Shown here: positions 42,982 through 50,689 of the stretch, one piece after another
Numbering within the stretch: position 1 is the first letter of the stretch
How the letters are laid out: every line of letters begins with the position of its first letter
Assembly: GCF_019091085.1 (NCBI RefSeq)
Contig: NZ_JAGXJY010000028.1
Coordinates: 1 to 55,407, forward strand
DNA length: 55,407 nt
Reading direction: 5' to 3'
Source of the DNA: Mesorhizobium sp. GbtcB19
GTDB lineage: Bacteria > Pseudomonadota > Alphaproteobacteria > Rhizobiales > Rhizobiaceae
Program-made: the position numbers and the translations under genes
Notes under the pieces: model-generated
Database searches by the model: none
What the model was told of the DNA's origin: nothing
Seen by the model: the letters and a program-made list of their open reading frames with translations, nothing else

Positions 42982-43710
42982 CGCAACTCCCCCATTCGCT
43001 GCCCGCTATTGTACCACGTCTTTCATGAGCACATCATGAAACGTCTCACAGAGACGTTCGATGGCCTGAAGACCACCACCGGGCGCCAATGCTGCACTGC
43101 CGAATTGCCCCCAAAAAAAGTCGGGGTTGAGGCGAAACCTCAGCCGGTGAAAAATCAGCTTATTCAAGCGGATAAGCATATAGGCCTGGCAAGACCCGCA
43201 GGCCGCTGGAAAGCCCGGGAATCCGCCATTTCGGCGTCTTCCATCGCGGCTTCCGCGTGGTGGAAAAGGTCGCTTTGGGCCCGAAAAGACGGCTAAAAGG
43301 CGCTTCGCGGCGACCCGCCGGCGACGTTGACAGGACACGGCGCCAATGGCACTGCGCGATCACTGGTCACGCCATGACCGTTGCTGTTGGGGACGGACGG
43401 GGTTTCAGCAGCTTGGCGGCGGCGCCGGACGGGCGGGCACCTGCGTGTGTACCGCCCGCTCCTGGCCGGGCCAGCCTCCAGCTCCAAAATCGTCTGAATA
43501 AAACCGACCGAAGGCGCCGAGGCGTTCTTCGATCCCGGCTTATCGGAATATCAGAAAGAGAATCCGGAAGACGGCAATGCGGCTGTCACCGCCGAAAGCC
43601 TGTCGCGTCTGGCAAGCGTCGGTTTGCAATATGGCTTCTTCATCGGCTGTCTCGACCGGTCGACGACGAAAGATCGCACAGCAACATATGCGCGGCGTCC
43701 GCCGCGTCAA

Positions 43711-43755
43711 GCGCGTAGAAAGTTGGCGAGTAGAAACTTGGCGCGTAGAACTTTG
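43711..43755. repeat. Three tandem 15-bp repeats
   Basis: Three adjacent units (GCGCGTAGAAAGTTG, GCGAGTAGAAACTTG, GCGCGTAGAACTTTG) lie directly before a palindrome and downstream of the first precursor-peptide gene. Confidence 0.85.
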
Positions 43756-43782
43756 ACGGGCGCGCCATGGCGCGCCGGTCAA
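43753..43782 (-). terminator. 30-bp palindrome downstream of precursor peptide 1
   Basis: TTGAC-G-GGCGCGCC-AT-GGCGCGCC-G-GTCAA forms a 14-bp stem with one mismatch, 18 bases after the peptide 1 stop on the minus strand. AATTATT precedes it on that strand and no T-run follows. It may terminate the peptide transcript or be a protein-binding palindrome. Confidence 0.45.
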
Positions 43783-43800
43783 ATTATTCGTGCGCCGATG

Positions 43801-43887
43801 TTACGGCTTGATGATCGAGGCGCTCGCGACGACGCTCGACAGTTTCTGGCGCTTCGACAGCACCGGCTTCTCGTAAGTCTTCTTCAT
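43801..43887 (-). CDS. Putative RiPP precursor peptide 1 (lasso-type leader)
   Basis: This 28-residue peptide reads MKKTYEKPVLSKRQKLSS then VVASASIIKP. The leader contains Y-x-x-P-x-L (YEKPVL), the motif by which lasso-peptide leaders bind the RRE domain of the B1 protein. The C-terminal part would be the core, but it has no Asp or Glu at position 7-9 after a plausible cut, which classical lasso rings need. GGAG lies eight bases before the ATG. The shared leader with the two other peptides in the window (first 13 residues nearly identical) makes coding very likely although the gene is tiny. Confidence 0.72.
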   Translation of the reverse strand: MKKTYEKPVLSKRQKLSSVVASASIIKP

Positions 43888-43990
43888 GATCTTCACTCCG
43901 CTCCGTTGAGTTTGCCGTGAAAGGCCGACCGTAAGCAGGCCGCAAAGTGCGGCTATCGAGCGCCGGCGGCCGGTTCAGGAAAGCGAAGCG

Positions 43991-44077
43991 TCAGATCGGA
44001 CCCGAGCCCTGGATCGCCACGACGCTCGACAACTTCTCGCGCTTCGACAGCACCGGCTTCTCGTAAGTCTTCTTCAT
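43991..44077 (-). CDS. Putative RiPP precursor peptide 2 (lasso-type leader)
   Basis: This 28-residue peptide reads MKKTYEKPVLSKREKLSS then VVAIQGSGPI. The leader is identical to peptide 1 over 13 residues and differs at residue 14 (E for Q). The last ten residues differ, as expected of a leader with a variable core. AAGGGG lies six bases before the ATG. It is 103 bases upstream of peptide 1 on the same strand and 162 bases downstream of the 310-residue gene at 44240, so all three may be on one transcript. Confidence 0.75.
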   Translation of the reverse strand: MKKTYEKPVLSKREKLSSVVAIQGSGPI

Positions 44078-44239
44078 GGATAACCCCTTTGCCCAAGTTT
44101 CGCGCCCGCAGCACGCAGCGCGAACGAGGTTCCCGTCAAAGAACATTTGCGTGATCGACGTGCAATGAAGGCCGACCACAACCGAACGCATGGGGGCTGT
44201 GGCGCACCGGCAACATCCGCGCCACGGGCTTTATGGTGG

Positions 44240-45172
44240 TTAACCGGCGTGCTGCAGCCAATGGCGGTCGAACACGTCGAGAATGGCGCGGAATTCGGAA
44301 GGGGGGATCTGGATGGCGCCGTCGCCGCTATAGGCGTCGAGGAATTCGTCGAGCTGGCGGTCGACCGCTTCCGGATGCTCCAGGGCGATGCCGAGGCTCG
44401 CCAGGTCGGCGGCGATCGAGCTGCCGACCGGCAGGTATCCGCCCCATGTTCCGGTGCCGGATGCCGCATCGCGCAGCCGCACCAGCAGGATCCTGGTCAG
44501 CGAGGGCTGGGCTTCGGGGCCGATGACGGCGGAGCCGCACATATAGCCGCCGAGCGCGCTGACCGGCTGCGTCTGCGGGAACAGGCAAAGGAAGAACTGC
44601 GTGTCGCCGCCGACATCCTTGAGATGCAGATAGACGCCGCGCTTTGCCGGCGTTACCGGACCGACGAGCTGCAAGTGCCCGGTCGGCAAGGCCTCGCCAT
44701 AGGTTGCCGTCAGCCCATGCGCGCCCGGCCCCGCCTCGATCGACAGGCGGCCCTTGATCATCTGGCCGCGATAATAGGGCGACCAGGCGCGAGAATAACA
44801 AGCATAGGCCCCGACAAGCCCGGAACCGACACCGCGCTCGTCATGCGCGGAGGCGTCGAACTGCATGCCGGCGCGACGCTCCAGCTCTGCGCTGTCGATG
44901 CCGTGCCGGGCCGCGATCGTGGCGGTGAAAGCCGGCAGATCGCTCTCGGCGACCCAGGCGCCGGGCTGTTCCAGCTCGAGCAGCCTCGCCCAGTCGTCAT
45001 AGACGCTCACCTGGCGCGGCTGCGCGCGGCCCTGCAGCCATTTGTCGGCGCGGCCAAGATCGAACGCCGTCTTCGGGTTGATGGCTCGGAACGCCGCCGC
45101 CAGCTCCTTGCGGGTCACCGTTCCCAGCAGGGCCGACGTCAGTCTCAGTTTCTGCGCGATATGCTGCGCCAT
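44240..45172 (-). CDS. Unknown 310-residue protein upstream of the precursor peptides
   Basis: The protein is soluble with no signal peptide. The N-terminal 60 residues (SALLGTVTRKELAAAFRAINPKTAFDLGRADKWLQGRAQPRQVSVYDDWARLLEL) look like a small helical, possibly DNA-binding module. The middle is beta-rich with many Gly and aromatic residues (GLVGAYACYSRAWSPYYRGQMIKGRLSIEAG; HLQLVGPVTPAKRGVYLHLKDVGGDTQFFLCLFPQTQPVSALGGYMCGSAV). The C-terminus is an acidic helical end. No family is recognised. Its position directly upstream of peptides 2 and 1 suggests a role as their regulator or partner, which is inference only. Confidence 0.7.
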   Translation of the reverse strand: MAQHIAQKLRLTSALLGTVTRKELAAAFRAINPKTAFDLGRADKWLQGRAQPRQVSVYDDWARLLELEQPGAWVAESDLPAFTATIAARHGIDSAELERRAGMQFDASAHDERGVGSGLVGAYACYSRAWSPYYRGQMIKGRLSIEAGPGAHGLTATYGEALPTGHLQLVGPVTPAKRGVYLHLKDVGGDTQFFLCLFPQTQPVSALGGYMCGSAVIGPEAQPSLTRILLVRLRDAASGTGTWGGYLPVGSSIAADLASLGIALEHPEAVDRQLDEFLDAYSGDGAIQIPPSEFRAILDVFDRHWLQHAG

Positions 45173-45390
45173 GCCGCGAGCACCTCACTGCTTTTCGCCA
45201 CCAGGGCATTGGCGACCCGGCGGGATTCGCCGAGATTCCCTGACGATCGACCTAGCCGTTCGGCCTCGCTGATTTCCACTTTCTAATATTACAGGAATTC
45301 CAAAGATTTCCAGAGCATTCCACGCGCGCCGTCTTCGCGATCGTGAGGCCAGCGCTAGGCTCGTCTCGGGGTGGGTGCAGGGGAGCTGTC

Positions 45391-45612
45391 ATGAAAGTCG
45401 TTCTATCCGCTCTTCTCGTGGCGCTTGCGCTGTCGCAAGCCGCCGAAGCCAAGACCAAGAACCTGGCGACCGAGACAAAGACCAGCGCCGAGAAAAACCG
45501 CCCGCCGCTGGACCAGACGACCACCGGCGGCATAGCGCCCGGCGGCGTCAAGACGGCGCCGCAAGGCGATCCGGACCAAGCCTATCCGCCGGCGCTGTGG
45601 CTTCATTTCTAA
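45391..45612 (+). CDS. Small secreted hypothetical protein
   Basis: The 73-residue protein has a signal peptide (MKVVLSALLVALALSQAAEA) and a short Lys/Thr/Pro-rich mature part (KTKNLATETKTSAEKNRPPLDQTTTGGIAPGGVKTAPQGDPDQ). The mature part is probably disordered. GGGGAG precedes the ATG. No family is recognised. Confidence 0.7.
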   Translation: MKVVLSALLVALALSQAAEAKTKNLATETKTSAEKNRPPLDQTTTGGIAPGGVKTAPQGDPDQAYPPALWLHF

Positions 45613-45837
45613 CGCGGGGTGACCGCGTTCCCGGTGTCACGCATCGGGTCGGCGAGGAAACAGAAAACGGCCCAGGCAGAGGCCGTACAAGGGCCATCCG
45701 GCCAGCCTGAGGGTCGGGCTTGGCGTGCCGGTGGCATCTGGCACCCGCCCGCGCGGATCGCAAAGCTGCGGCGCGCGCGGGCCCTTCAGGGCCTCAAAGC
45801 GCGTCGCGATCTTTCAGATTCGCTCCATGCGCTTTAG

Positions 45838-45900
45838 GCTTTGATTTTGCGCATGTCTTTATCCCGAAACCGGTTCCACTTTCGGGAGACATGCTTTGGT
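45838..45900. repeat. Intergenic palindromic repeat, family E
   Basis: A hairpin with arms GCATGTCT-TTAT-CCCGAAA and TTTCGGG-AG-ACATGC encloses CCGGTTCCAC. This sequence type is widespread between genes in Bradyrhizobium, Mesorhizobium and relatives. It lies upstream of the RidA gene. Confidence 0.8.
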
Positions 45901-45975
45901 CAATCCTTGACGAATGGACGGCGAACCGGAAAACTCGGACACGGCGCTGAAATGGCGCCGAGGGGAGACCACTCC

Positions 45976-46464
45976 ATGCCGGGTGCCGACGAAAAGCTTG
46001 CCGCGCTCGGCATCGTGCTGCCGCCGCCGTTGAAGCTTCCGCCAGGCATGGTTCTGCCCTTTCCCTGGGTCAATGTGCGCGGCGACCGCGCCTATATCTC
46101 CGGCCACGGGCCGCAGGAGCCGGACGGTTCGCTTGCCGGTCCGTTCGGCGCCGTGGGCGAGAGCGTGTCGCTGGACCAGGCGCGAGCCTCGGCCCGCAAG
46201 GTCGGGCTGTCGATGCTCGGCGGCCTGAAACGCGAACTCGGCAGCCTCGACCGCATAACCGGCTGGTGCCGCGTGCACGGCATGGTCAATTCGGCATCGC
46301 GCTTCACCGAGACGCCGGCGGTCATGAACGGCTTTTCGGAGCTCATCCTCGAGGTCTTCGGGCCGGAGGTCGGCCGCCACGCGCGCACGGCCATCGGCGT
46401 TGCCGCCCTGCCGTTGAATCTCCCGGTCGAGATCGAGGCCGAGGTGATGATTGGATTGGCTTGA
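45976..46464 (+). CDS. RidA/YjgF-family protein
   Basis: The 162-residue protein belongs to the RidA (YER057c/UK114) family (LPPGMVLPFPWVNVRGDRAYISGHGPQEPDGSLAGPFG, RELGSLDRITGWCRVHGMVNSASRF, HARTAIGVAALPLNLPVEIEAEVMI). RidA proper hydrolyses reactive enamines. The Arg that binds substrate in RidA (usually in a G.xxR.xx.xx.LP segment) is present as HARTAIGVAALP. The longer N-terminus places it in the subgroup of atypical RidA-like proteins. GGGGAGACC precedes the ATG. The PhnA-like gene follows after 61 bases. Confidence 0.88.
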   Translation: MPGADEKLAALGIVLPPPLKLPPGMVLPFPWVNVRGDRAYISGHGPQEPDGSLAGPFGAVGESVSLDQARASARKVGLSMLGGLKRELGSLDRITGWCRVHGMVNSASRFTETPAVMNGFSELILEVFGPEVGRHARTAIGVAALPLNLPVEIEAEVMIGLA

Positions 46465-46525
46465 CCAGGTTGTCGCCGGCGCGATAGGCGAGCGCACAGC
46501 CAATCCAACCGATGAAAGGCCCGCC

Positions 46526-46741
46526 ATGACAGACGTAAAAGACAGCAACGGCACGACGTTGAAGGACGGCGATTCCGTGACCCTGATCAAAGACCTCAAG
46601 GTCAAGGGCACGTCCGAGACGATCAAGCGTGGCACGCTGGTCAAGAACATCCGCCTCAACGGCAATCCCGGCGAGATCGAATGCAACACCAAGCAGGTGA
46701 AGGGCCTGGTGCTGAAGACGGAGTTCCTGAAGAAGGCGTGA
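46526..46741 (+). CDS. PhnA-domain (YjdM-like) protein
   Basis: The 71-residue protein is the C-terminal PhnA domain alone (DSNGTTLKDGDSVTLIKDLKVKGTSETIKRGTLVKNIRLNGNPGEIECNTKQVKGLVLKTEFLKKA). The N-terminal zinc ribbon of full-length YjdM is missing. The name comes from the phosphonate operon, but no phosphonate gene is nearby and the function is unknown. The start at MTDVKDSNG follows AAAGG. Upstream codons in the frame overlap the RidA gene. Confidence 0.88.
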   Translation: MTDVKDSNGTTLKDGDSVTLIKDLKVKGTSETIKRGTLVKNIRLNGNPGEIECNTKQVKGLVLKTEFLKKA

Positions 46742-46820
46742 TTGCGGCTTCCATGCGGAGAGATTAAGCAGCTCGGCTGCTTTCGCCAGTCGCCACATTG
46801 CGAGAGGCGCGGTGGCGGAA

Positions 46821-47009
46821 GCTGCCAATCTCCCCCCTTGCGGGGGAGATGGCCGGCAGGCCAGAGGGGGGTGCTGTCCCGCCGGCATATCAGCCTTCGC
46901 AATCCCTGAGAGGCCGGAGTGTCGTTCAGGCAGAGCAGGAAACGCTGCGTTCCTTCGCACCCCCCTCTGCCCTGCCGGGCATCTCCCTCGCAAGGGGGGA
47001 GATCGGCAG
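46821..47009. repeat. Paired inverted GC-rich repeat, family B (pair 5)
   Basis: Arms at 46821-46883 and 46957-47009 are inverted. The left arm carries the same TGCTGTCCCGCC extension as pair 3. It lies in the 405-bp gap between the PhnA-like gene and the acyltransferase, where no gene is seen. Confidence 0.9.
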
Positions 47010-47146
47010 CACCAGCGCCGCCGCACGCCCTCGCCACCTCCCCTTATGTTGCACTGCGTTAGATTTGTTGCATTGCGATATCGACGCCCAAGGCCGAGGC
47101 TTTGCGGCAGGCGGGATACGAACGGACATTCACGAGGTTCGTATTC

Positions 47147-49243
47147 GTGTCAGCATCAGCGCAGGATTTCCGGCCCGATATCGAAGGATTGCGGGCGCTG
47201 GCCGTGGCGGGCGTCGTCGCCTTCCATTTCGGCCTGACGGCGCTACCCGGCGGCTTCGCCGGGGTCGACATCTTCTTCGTCATCTCGGGCTATCTGATCA
47301 CCCGCCATCTCGTTGCCGAGATTTCCGACACCGGCCGGCTCGACCTGTTGCGCTTCTATGCCCGGCGCGCCCGCCGGCTGCTGCCCGTGGCGCTGTTCGT
47401 CATCGCCGCGACGCTTGCCGCCGGCGCGCTCATCCTGTCGCCGGAGGAGCAGGCGCTCTATTCCAAGGGCGCGATGTTCGCCTCGGCCTATATGATCAAT
47501 CTGTGGCTGATCCGCTGGTCGTTCGACTATTTCGCCAATGATGCCACGAGCAATCCGTTCATCCACTACTGGTCGCTATCGGTCGAGGAGCAGTTCTATC
47601 TCGCCTGGCCGGCACTGCTGATGCTGGCCGTTTGGCTGGAGCGTTTCACCGTTTCAAGGAAACGGCGAACCTCTCCAGCTTTTCGTTTTGACGCAATTCC
47701 GGACGGAAAACCGCTGCACACTTTTCCTGGAATTGCTCTGAAACCCGGCAAGCACGCCATCATCGTTGCGATCGGCGTGATCGGCCTCGTCTCTTTCGCC
47801 CTCTGCGCCTGGCTGACGAGCGTGTCGCAGCCCTGGGCGTTCTATTTTTCGCCGCTGCGCGCATGGGAATTTGCCGCCGGCGGCCTTGCATCGATGACGC
47901 CGGCGCGGCTGTTGCAGGAGCGTCCGCTGCTGGGGCGGGCGTCGAGCCTGGCCGGCCTCACGATGATCGGGGTCGCTTATCGCACCTTCAGCGAGGACGC
48001 CCCCTTCCCCGGCTTTCTGGCGCTTCTGCCTGTCGCCGGTACGGTCCTTCTGCTCAAGGCGGGAGCGGCCGGCGCCAGGGACGGCACTCCTTATTCGCGC
48101 AATTCCGAACGGAATTACGTGAATGCCGCCCTGGCGCTGCCGCCTTTGCAATGGATCGGCAAGCTATCCTATTCGATCTATCTCTGGCACTGGCCGGTCA
48201 TCGTCTATGCCGGCATGCTGGCGCCTGAGCTGACCCCTGCCGAGCGCCTTTACTGCCTTGCGCTGACGCTGGCGCTGTCCAGCCTCAGCTACCACCTCAT
48301 CGAGAACCCGATCCGTCGCAACGGCTGGCTGATGGCCAACGCGGCGCGGGCGCTGGTGCCGGCCCTCCTCCTGACCGGCACCGGCGTCGCAGCCGCCTAC
48401 GGCAATGCCAGGCTTGCCGTGCACGACCTCGATCCGGAGCAGCGCATTATCGCGGCGAGCGCCGCCGAACCCTCCACGGCCCGCGCCAAGGCGGGCTGTG
48501 TGCAGGACTACGAGACGGTGACGCCGAAGCCTTGCGTGTTCGGCAACGGACAGCGCGTCATCGCTCTCTTCGGCGACTCCCACGCCGACCATTGGTCGAC
48601 GCCGCTGATCGAGGCCGGCCGGAAAAACGGCTACAAGGTGGTGACCTGGCTGAAGAACTCCTGCCGCGCCTCGCGCATCAGCGTCTGGTCGTCCGAGCTC
48701 AAGCGCCCCTACGCCGAATGCGACCATTGGCGCGAGCAGGCGATCGACGAGATCATAGAGGCGAAGCCGGCGCTAGTGGTCATCTCGGAGCTGGCGCTGA
48801 CCAGCGGGCGCAAGATGGCGGGCCGCGGCGGCGATACGCAAAGCCAGGACGCCGACTGGCGGGCCGGCCTGCGCTCCACCCTCACCAGCCTGAGCAAGGC
48901 CGGCCTCAAGGTCGCCTTCATCCGTGACGTGCCGTTCAACAACGCCAATGTCGACACCTGCGTGGCGCGGGCGCTGTGGCGGGACGAGACGCCCTCGCGC
49001 TGCGACCAGACGCGCGCCTATGCCGCCAACGACAAGATGGCGGCGGTGGAACGCGACATCGTCGACAGCATCCCCAATGCCGCCTATGTCGACCTCACCG
49101 ACCGCTTCTGCAGCGCCACCATTTGCCACGTCTTCATCGACGGCAAGCTCGCCTTCCGCGACCAGCACCATATGGCAACGCCGTTCGCGGAATCGCTGGA
49201 GCCCGAGGTGGAGAAGAGGGTGATTTCGAAGGTGGGGAGATGA
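47147..49243 (+). CDS. Acyltransferase 3 / SGNH fusion (OafA-like) membrane enzyme
   Basis: The 698-residue protein O-acylates a cell-surface glycan. The N-terminal half is an acyltransferase-3 domain of about ten helices (DFRPDIEGLRALAVAGVVAFHFGL, GFAGVDIFFVISGYLITRHL, RFYARRARRLLPVALFV, FIHYWSLSVEEQFYLAWP, LSYSIYLWHWPVIVYAG). The C-terminal 250 residues are an SGNH esterase-like domain with GDSHADHW and the DQHHM segment. Residues about 165-198 (SRKRRTSPAFRFDAIPDGKPLHTFPG) are encoded by a family C repeat and break the family pattern between two helices. The GTG start follows GAGG. A TTG at 47102 is an alternative. Confidence 0.9.
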   Translation: MSASAQDFRPDIEGLRALAVAGVVAFHFGLTALPGGFAGVDIFFVISGYLITRHLVAEISDTGRLDLLRFYARRARRLLPVALFVIAATLAAGALILSPEEQALYSKGAMFASAYMINLWLIRWSFDYFANDATSNPFIHYWSLSVEEQFYLAWPALLMLAVWLERFTVSRKRRTSPAFRFDAIPDGKPLHTFPGIALKPGKHAIIVAIGVIGLVSFALCAWLTSVSQPWAFYFSPLRAWEFAAGGLASMTPARLLQERPLLGRASSLAGLTMIGVAYRTFSEDAPFPGFLALLPVAGTVLLLKAGAAGARDGTPYSRNSERNYVNAALALPPLQWIGKLSYSIYLWHWPVIVYAGMLAPELTPAERLYCLALTLALSSLSYHLIENPIRRNGWLMANAARALVPALLLTGTGVAAAYGNARLAVHDLDPEQRIIAASAAEPSTARAKAGCVQDYETVTPKPCVFGNGQRVIALFGDSHADHWSTPLIEAGRKNGYKVVTWLKNSCRASRISVWSSELKRPYAECDHWREQAIDEIIEAKPALVVISELALTSGRKMAGRGGDTQSQDADWRAGLRSTLTSLSKAGLKVAFIRDVPFNNANVDTCVARALWRDETPSRCDQTRAYAANDKMAAVERDIVDSIPNAAYVDLTDRFCSATICHVFIDGKLAFRDQHHMATPFAESLEPEVEKRVISKVGR
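47640..47739. repeat. Double-hairpin repeat, family C (copy 3), inside a gene
   Basis: The element runs AGCGTTTCACCGTTTCAAGG to TTTTCCTGGAATTGCTCT and matches 11024-11124 closely. It leaves the acyltransferase frame open. A short related stretch (CGCAATTCCGAACGGAATT, about 48098-48116) lies further on in the same gene. Confidence 0.88.
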
Positions 49244-49260
49244 AGCTGCGCCCCATCTCT

Positions 49261-49331
49261 CCCCTTGTGGGAGAGAAAGCGATTTCAACATCTTAGCCGG
49301 AGGCTAAGTGTTAGAAATCGCAAGTGAGGGG
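49261..49331. repeat. Hairpin repeat family A (copy 3)
   Basis: This is a copy of the 63-132 element with a slightly different loop (CCGGAG instead of GAA). It follows the acyltransferase stop (49243) and is single, with no inverted partner or DUF559 gene beside it. Confidence 0.88.
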
Positions 49332-49397
49332 AAAGGCGCCGGCCTCCGATAAAGAGCGCTGGCGCCCTACGAAAAGTAAGGCCTGCGCCCTACGAAA

Positions 49398-49490
49398 TCC
49401 CCTCTCTGGCATTTTCCAAGCACTTGCTCGGGGACAAGCCCGCTCGCAAATGCAGGAAAATGCTTTCTCCCCCACAAGGGGGGAGATAAG
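49398..49490. repeat. Family A-like variant hairpin repeat
   Basis: The outer ends (CCCCTCTCTGGC and GCTTTCTCCCCCACAAGGGGG) match family A, but the central hairpin is replaced by GCATTTTCC ... GGAAAATGC around a GC-rich loop. It lies just before the cupin stop codon. Confidence 0.75.
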
Positions 49491-49501
49491 AGCGCCGCGC
49501 C

Positions 49502-49855
49502 CTACCCCACCGTAACCACAAAATGCTTTGTCACCGGCTCGAGGATCTTCCACGTGCCCTTGAAATCCGCCTCGACCACAAAGGCGTCGCCGGGGCCGAC
49601 CTCGACCGGCTCGCCGCCATCGGGCGTGATGACGATGCGGCCGGCGATCATGTGGACGAATTCATAGTCGGTGTAGGTGGCGTGGTAGGTCCCCGGCGAG
49701 GCGCGCCAGGTGCCGGACATCACCTTGCCGTCCTCGGTGGTGTGCTGCACCGCGGTCTGCATGGTCGGGTGGCCCTCGACAACGACCCAGCCCGGCAGGT
49801 CGCCGCCATCGGCATGCTCGACGGCGCCGAATTTGCGAATGGTGGGTCTGGTCAT
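49502..49855 (-). CDS. Cupin-domain protein (EutQ/DUF861-like)
   Basis: The 117-residue protein is a single cupin barrel. It shows GTWRASPGTYHATYTDYEFVHMIAGRIVITPDGGEPVEVGPGDAFVVEADFKGTWKILEPVTKHFVV, with the second motif GxxxxxPxGxxxxW in the variant form PGDAFVVEADFKGTW. Metal ligands expected in the first motif are weak (Y-H and E only), so a catalytic role is doubtful, as in other DUF861 cupins. AGGAGCATCCG precedes the ATG at MTRPTIRK. The in-frame upstream sequence is excluded. Confidence 0.88.
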   Translation of the reverse strand: MTRPTIRKFGAVEHADGGDLPGWVVVEGHPTMQTAVQHTTEDGKVMSGTWRASPGTYHATYTDYEFVHMIAGRIVITPDGGEPVEVGPGDAFVVEADFKGTWKILEPVTKHFVVTVG

Positions 49856-50020
49856 CGGATGCTCCTGGGTTCGCCGGAATTGGCTGGCGACGGCATAGCC
49901 GATGACGAGATGCGTTGCACGCGGCGATGCGACAGCGGGAGGCGAAGCGGCGACGGATGCCAGCGGCCTTCGCCGGGCGGGCCGAAGATCCGGTGGGTTC
50001 ACATCCGCCGCGTTGGAATC

Positions 50021-50043
50021 AAAAAGCCCGCCGGATGGCGGGC
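50021..50043 (-). terminator. Intrinsic terminator of precursor peptide 3
   Basis: On the minus strand GCCCGCC-ATCC-GGCGGGC is followed by TTTTTG, a textbook Rho-independent terminator, 20 bases after the peptide 3 stop. It shows that the peptide is the last or only gene of a short transcript. Confidence 0.8.
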
Positions 50044-50063
50044 TTTCCGGTTTTCCGGCCAGA

Positions 50064-50153
50064 TCAGGTCGGAATGGAAGATGGCGGCCTTGCCGTGATG
50101 ACGCTCAGCTTTTCGCGCCTGGCCAGAACAGGCTTCTCATAGGTCTTCTTCAA
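50064..50153 (-). CDS. Putative RiPP precursor peptide 3 (lasso-type leader)
   Basis: This 29-residue peptide reads LKKTYEKPVLARREKL then SVITARPPSSIPT, starting at TTG. Ten of the first 11 codons give the same residues as peptides 1 and 2, including YEKPVL, while the C-terminal part is different and Pro/Ser-rich. A GGGGGG-rich ribosome binding site lies five bases before the start. It sits 6 kb from the other two peptides, with its own terminator. No modification enzyme is adjacent. Confidence 0.72.
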   Translation of the reverse strand: MKKTYEKPVLARREKLSVITARPPSSIPT

Positions 50154-50413
50154 GGTACCCCCCTTTCAAGGTATCGTCGGTCCGCCTGTTGAACCTTACA
50201 ACTGCCGGGGCCGATAGGCTGTAGCGCATTAGCAACACTTGATGGACGCTCCGTCCCCATGCAGCCCCGTGTTTGTCGGCTTTGAAGGCGACGAAGGCGC
50301 GGGCATGGGGCATCGCTGTCTCGTTTCGGGACCAAGATGCCGGCATCCATCTTGCACCAAAGAGATTGCCGGTGTCCTCCCGCCGGTCCTGATCGGGGGA
50401 TCAGGTTTTAAAT

Positions 50414-50453
50414 CTCGCCGGGCCTGCGGGCTTTGGGCATTAGGCCCGGCGAG
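50414..50453. terminator. Hairpin with 12-bp perfect arms
   Basis: CTCGCCGGGCCT and AGGCCCGGCGAG flank a 16-base loop and are followed on the plus strand by TTCTTTGTT. It lies in the 536-bp gap 50154-50689, which otherwise holds only a family A repeat. It could terminate plus-strand transcription, although no plus-strand gene ends nearby. Confidence 0.5.
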
Positions 50454-50533
50454 TTCTTTGTTCGCTGTCATGCCGGGATTTGGCAGGGTGCAGACCCTAT
50501 CTTGGAGCGTCAACTTTCCGAGCAGGCACTGTT

Positions 50534-50608
50534 CCCATCTCTTGCGATTTCCAACACTTGGCTCCGCTAAGATGTTGAAATCGCTTTCCCTTCCACAAAG
50601 GGGGAGAT
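50534..50608. repeat. Hairpin repeat family A (copy 4, reverse)
   Basis: This diverged copy of the 63-132 element is in reverse orientation (CTTGCGATTTCCAACACTTG ... AAGATGTTGAAATCGCTTTC), 1.2 kb from copy 3 and inverted relative to it. The two enclose the cupin and peptide 3 genes. Confidence 0.85.
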
Positions 50609-50689
50609 AGAACGTCGCGTTTTTCAGGGAACACCTCCACCCCGAAACCGTTAATGCCGTGAAGGGGCATCCACCCACAGGAGGCAGCG

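Larger units (their letters stand above)
42982..43800. other. 819-bp region without a confident gene
   Basis: No gene is convincing. A plus-strand stretch at about 43500-43670 reads like protein (EGAEAFFDPGLSEYQ, ESLSRLASVGLQYGFFIGCLD) but follows a stop and lacks a start codon, so it may be a remnant of a longer gene. The right end holds a 15-bp tandem repeat and a long palindrome, listed separately. Otherwise nothing is seen. Confidence 0.5.

Noticed and set aside
43009..43338. Overlapping 95- and 110-codon frames on opposite strands
   Set aside because: Neither has a ribosome binding site, codon bias or recognisable sequence.
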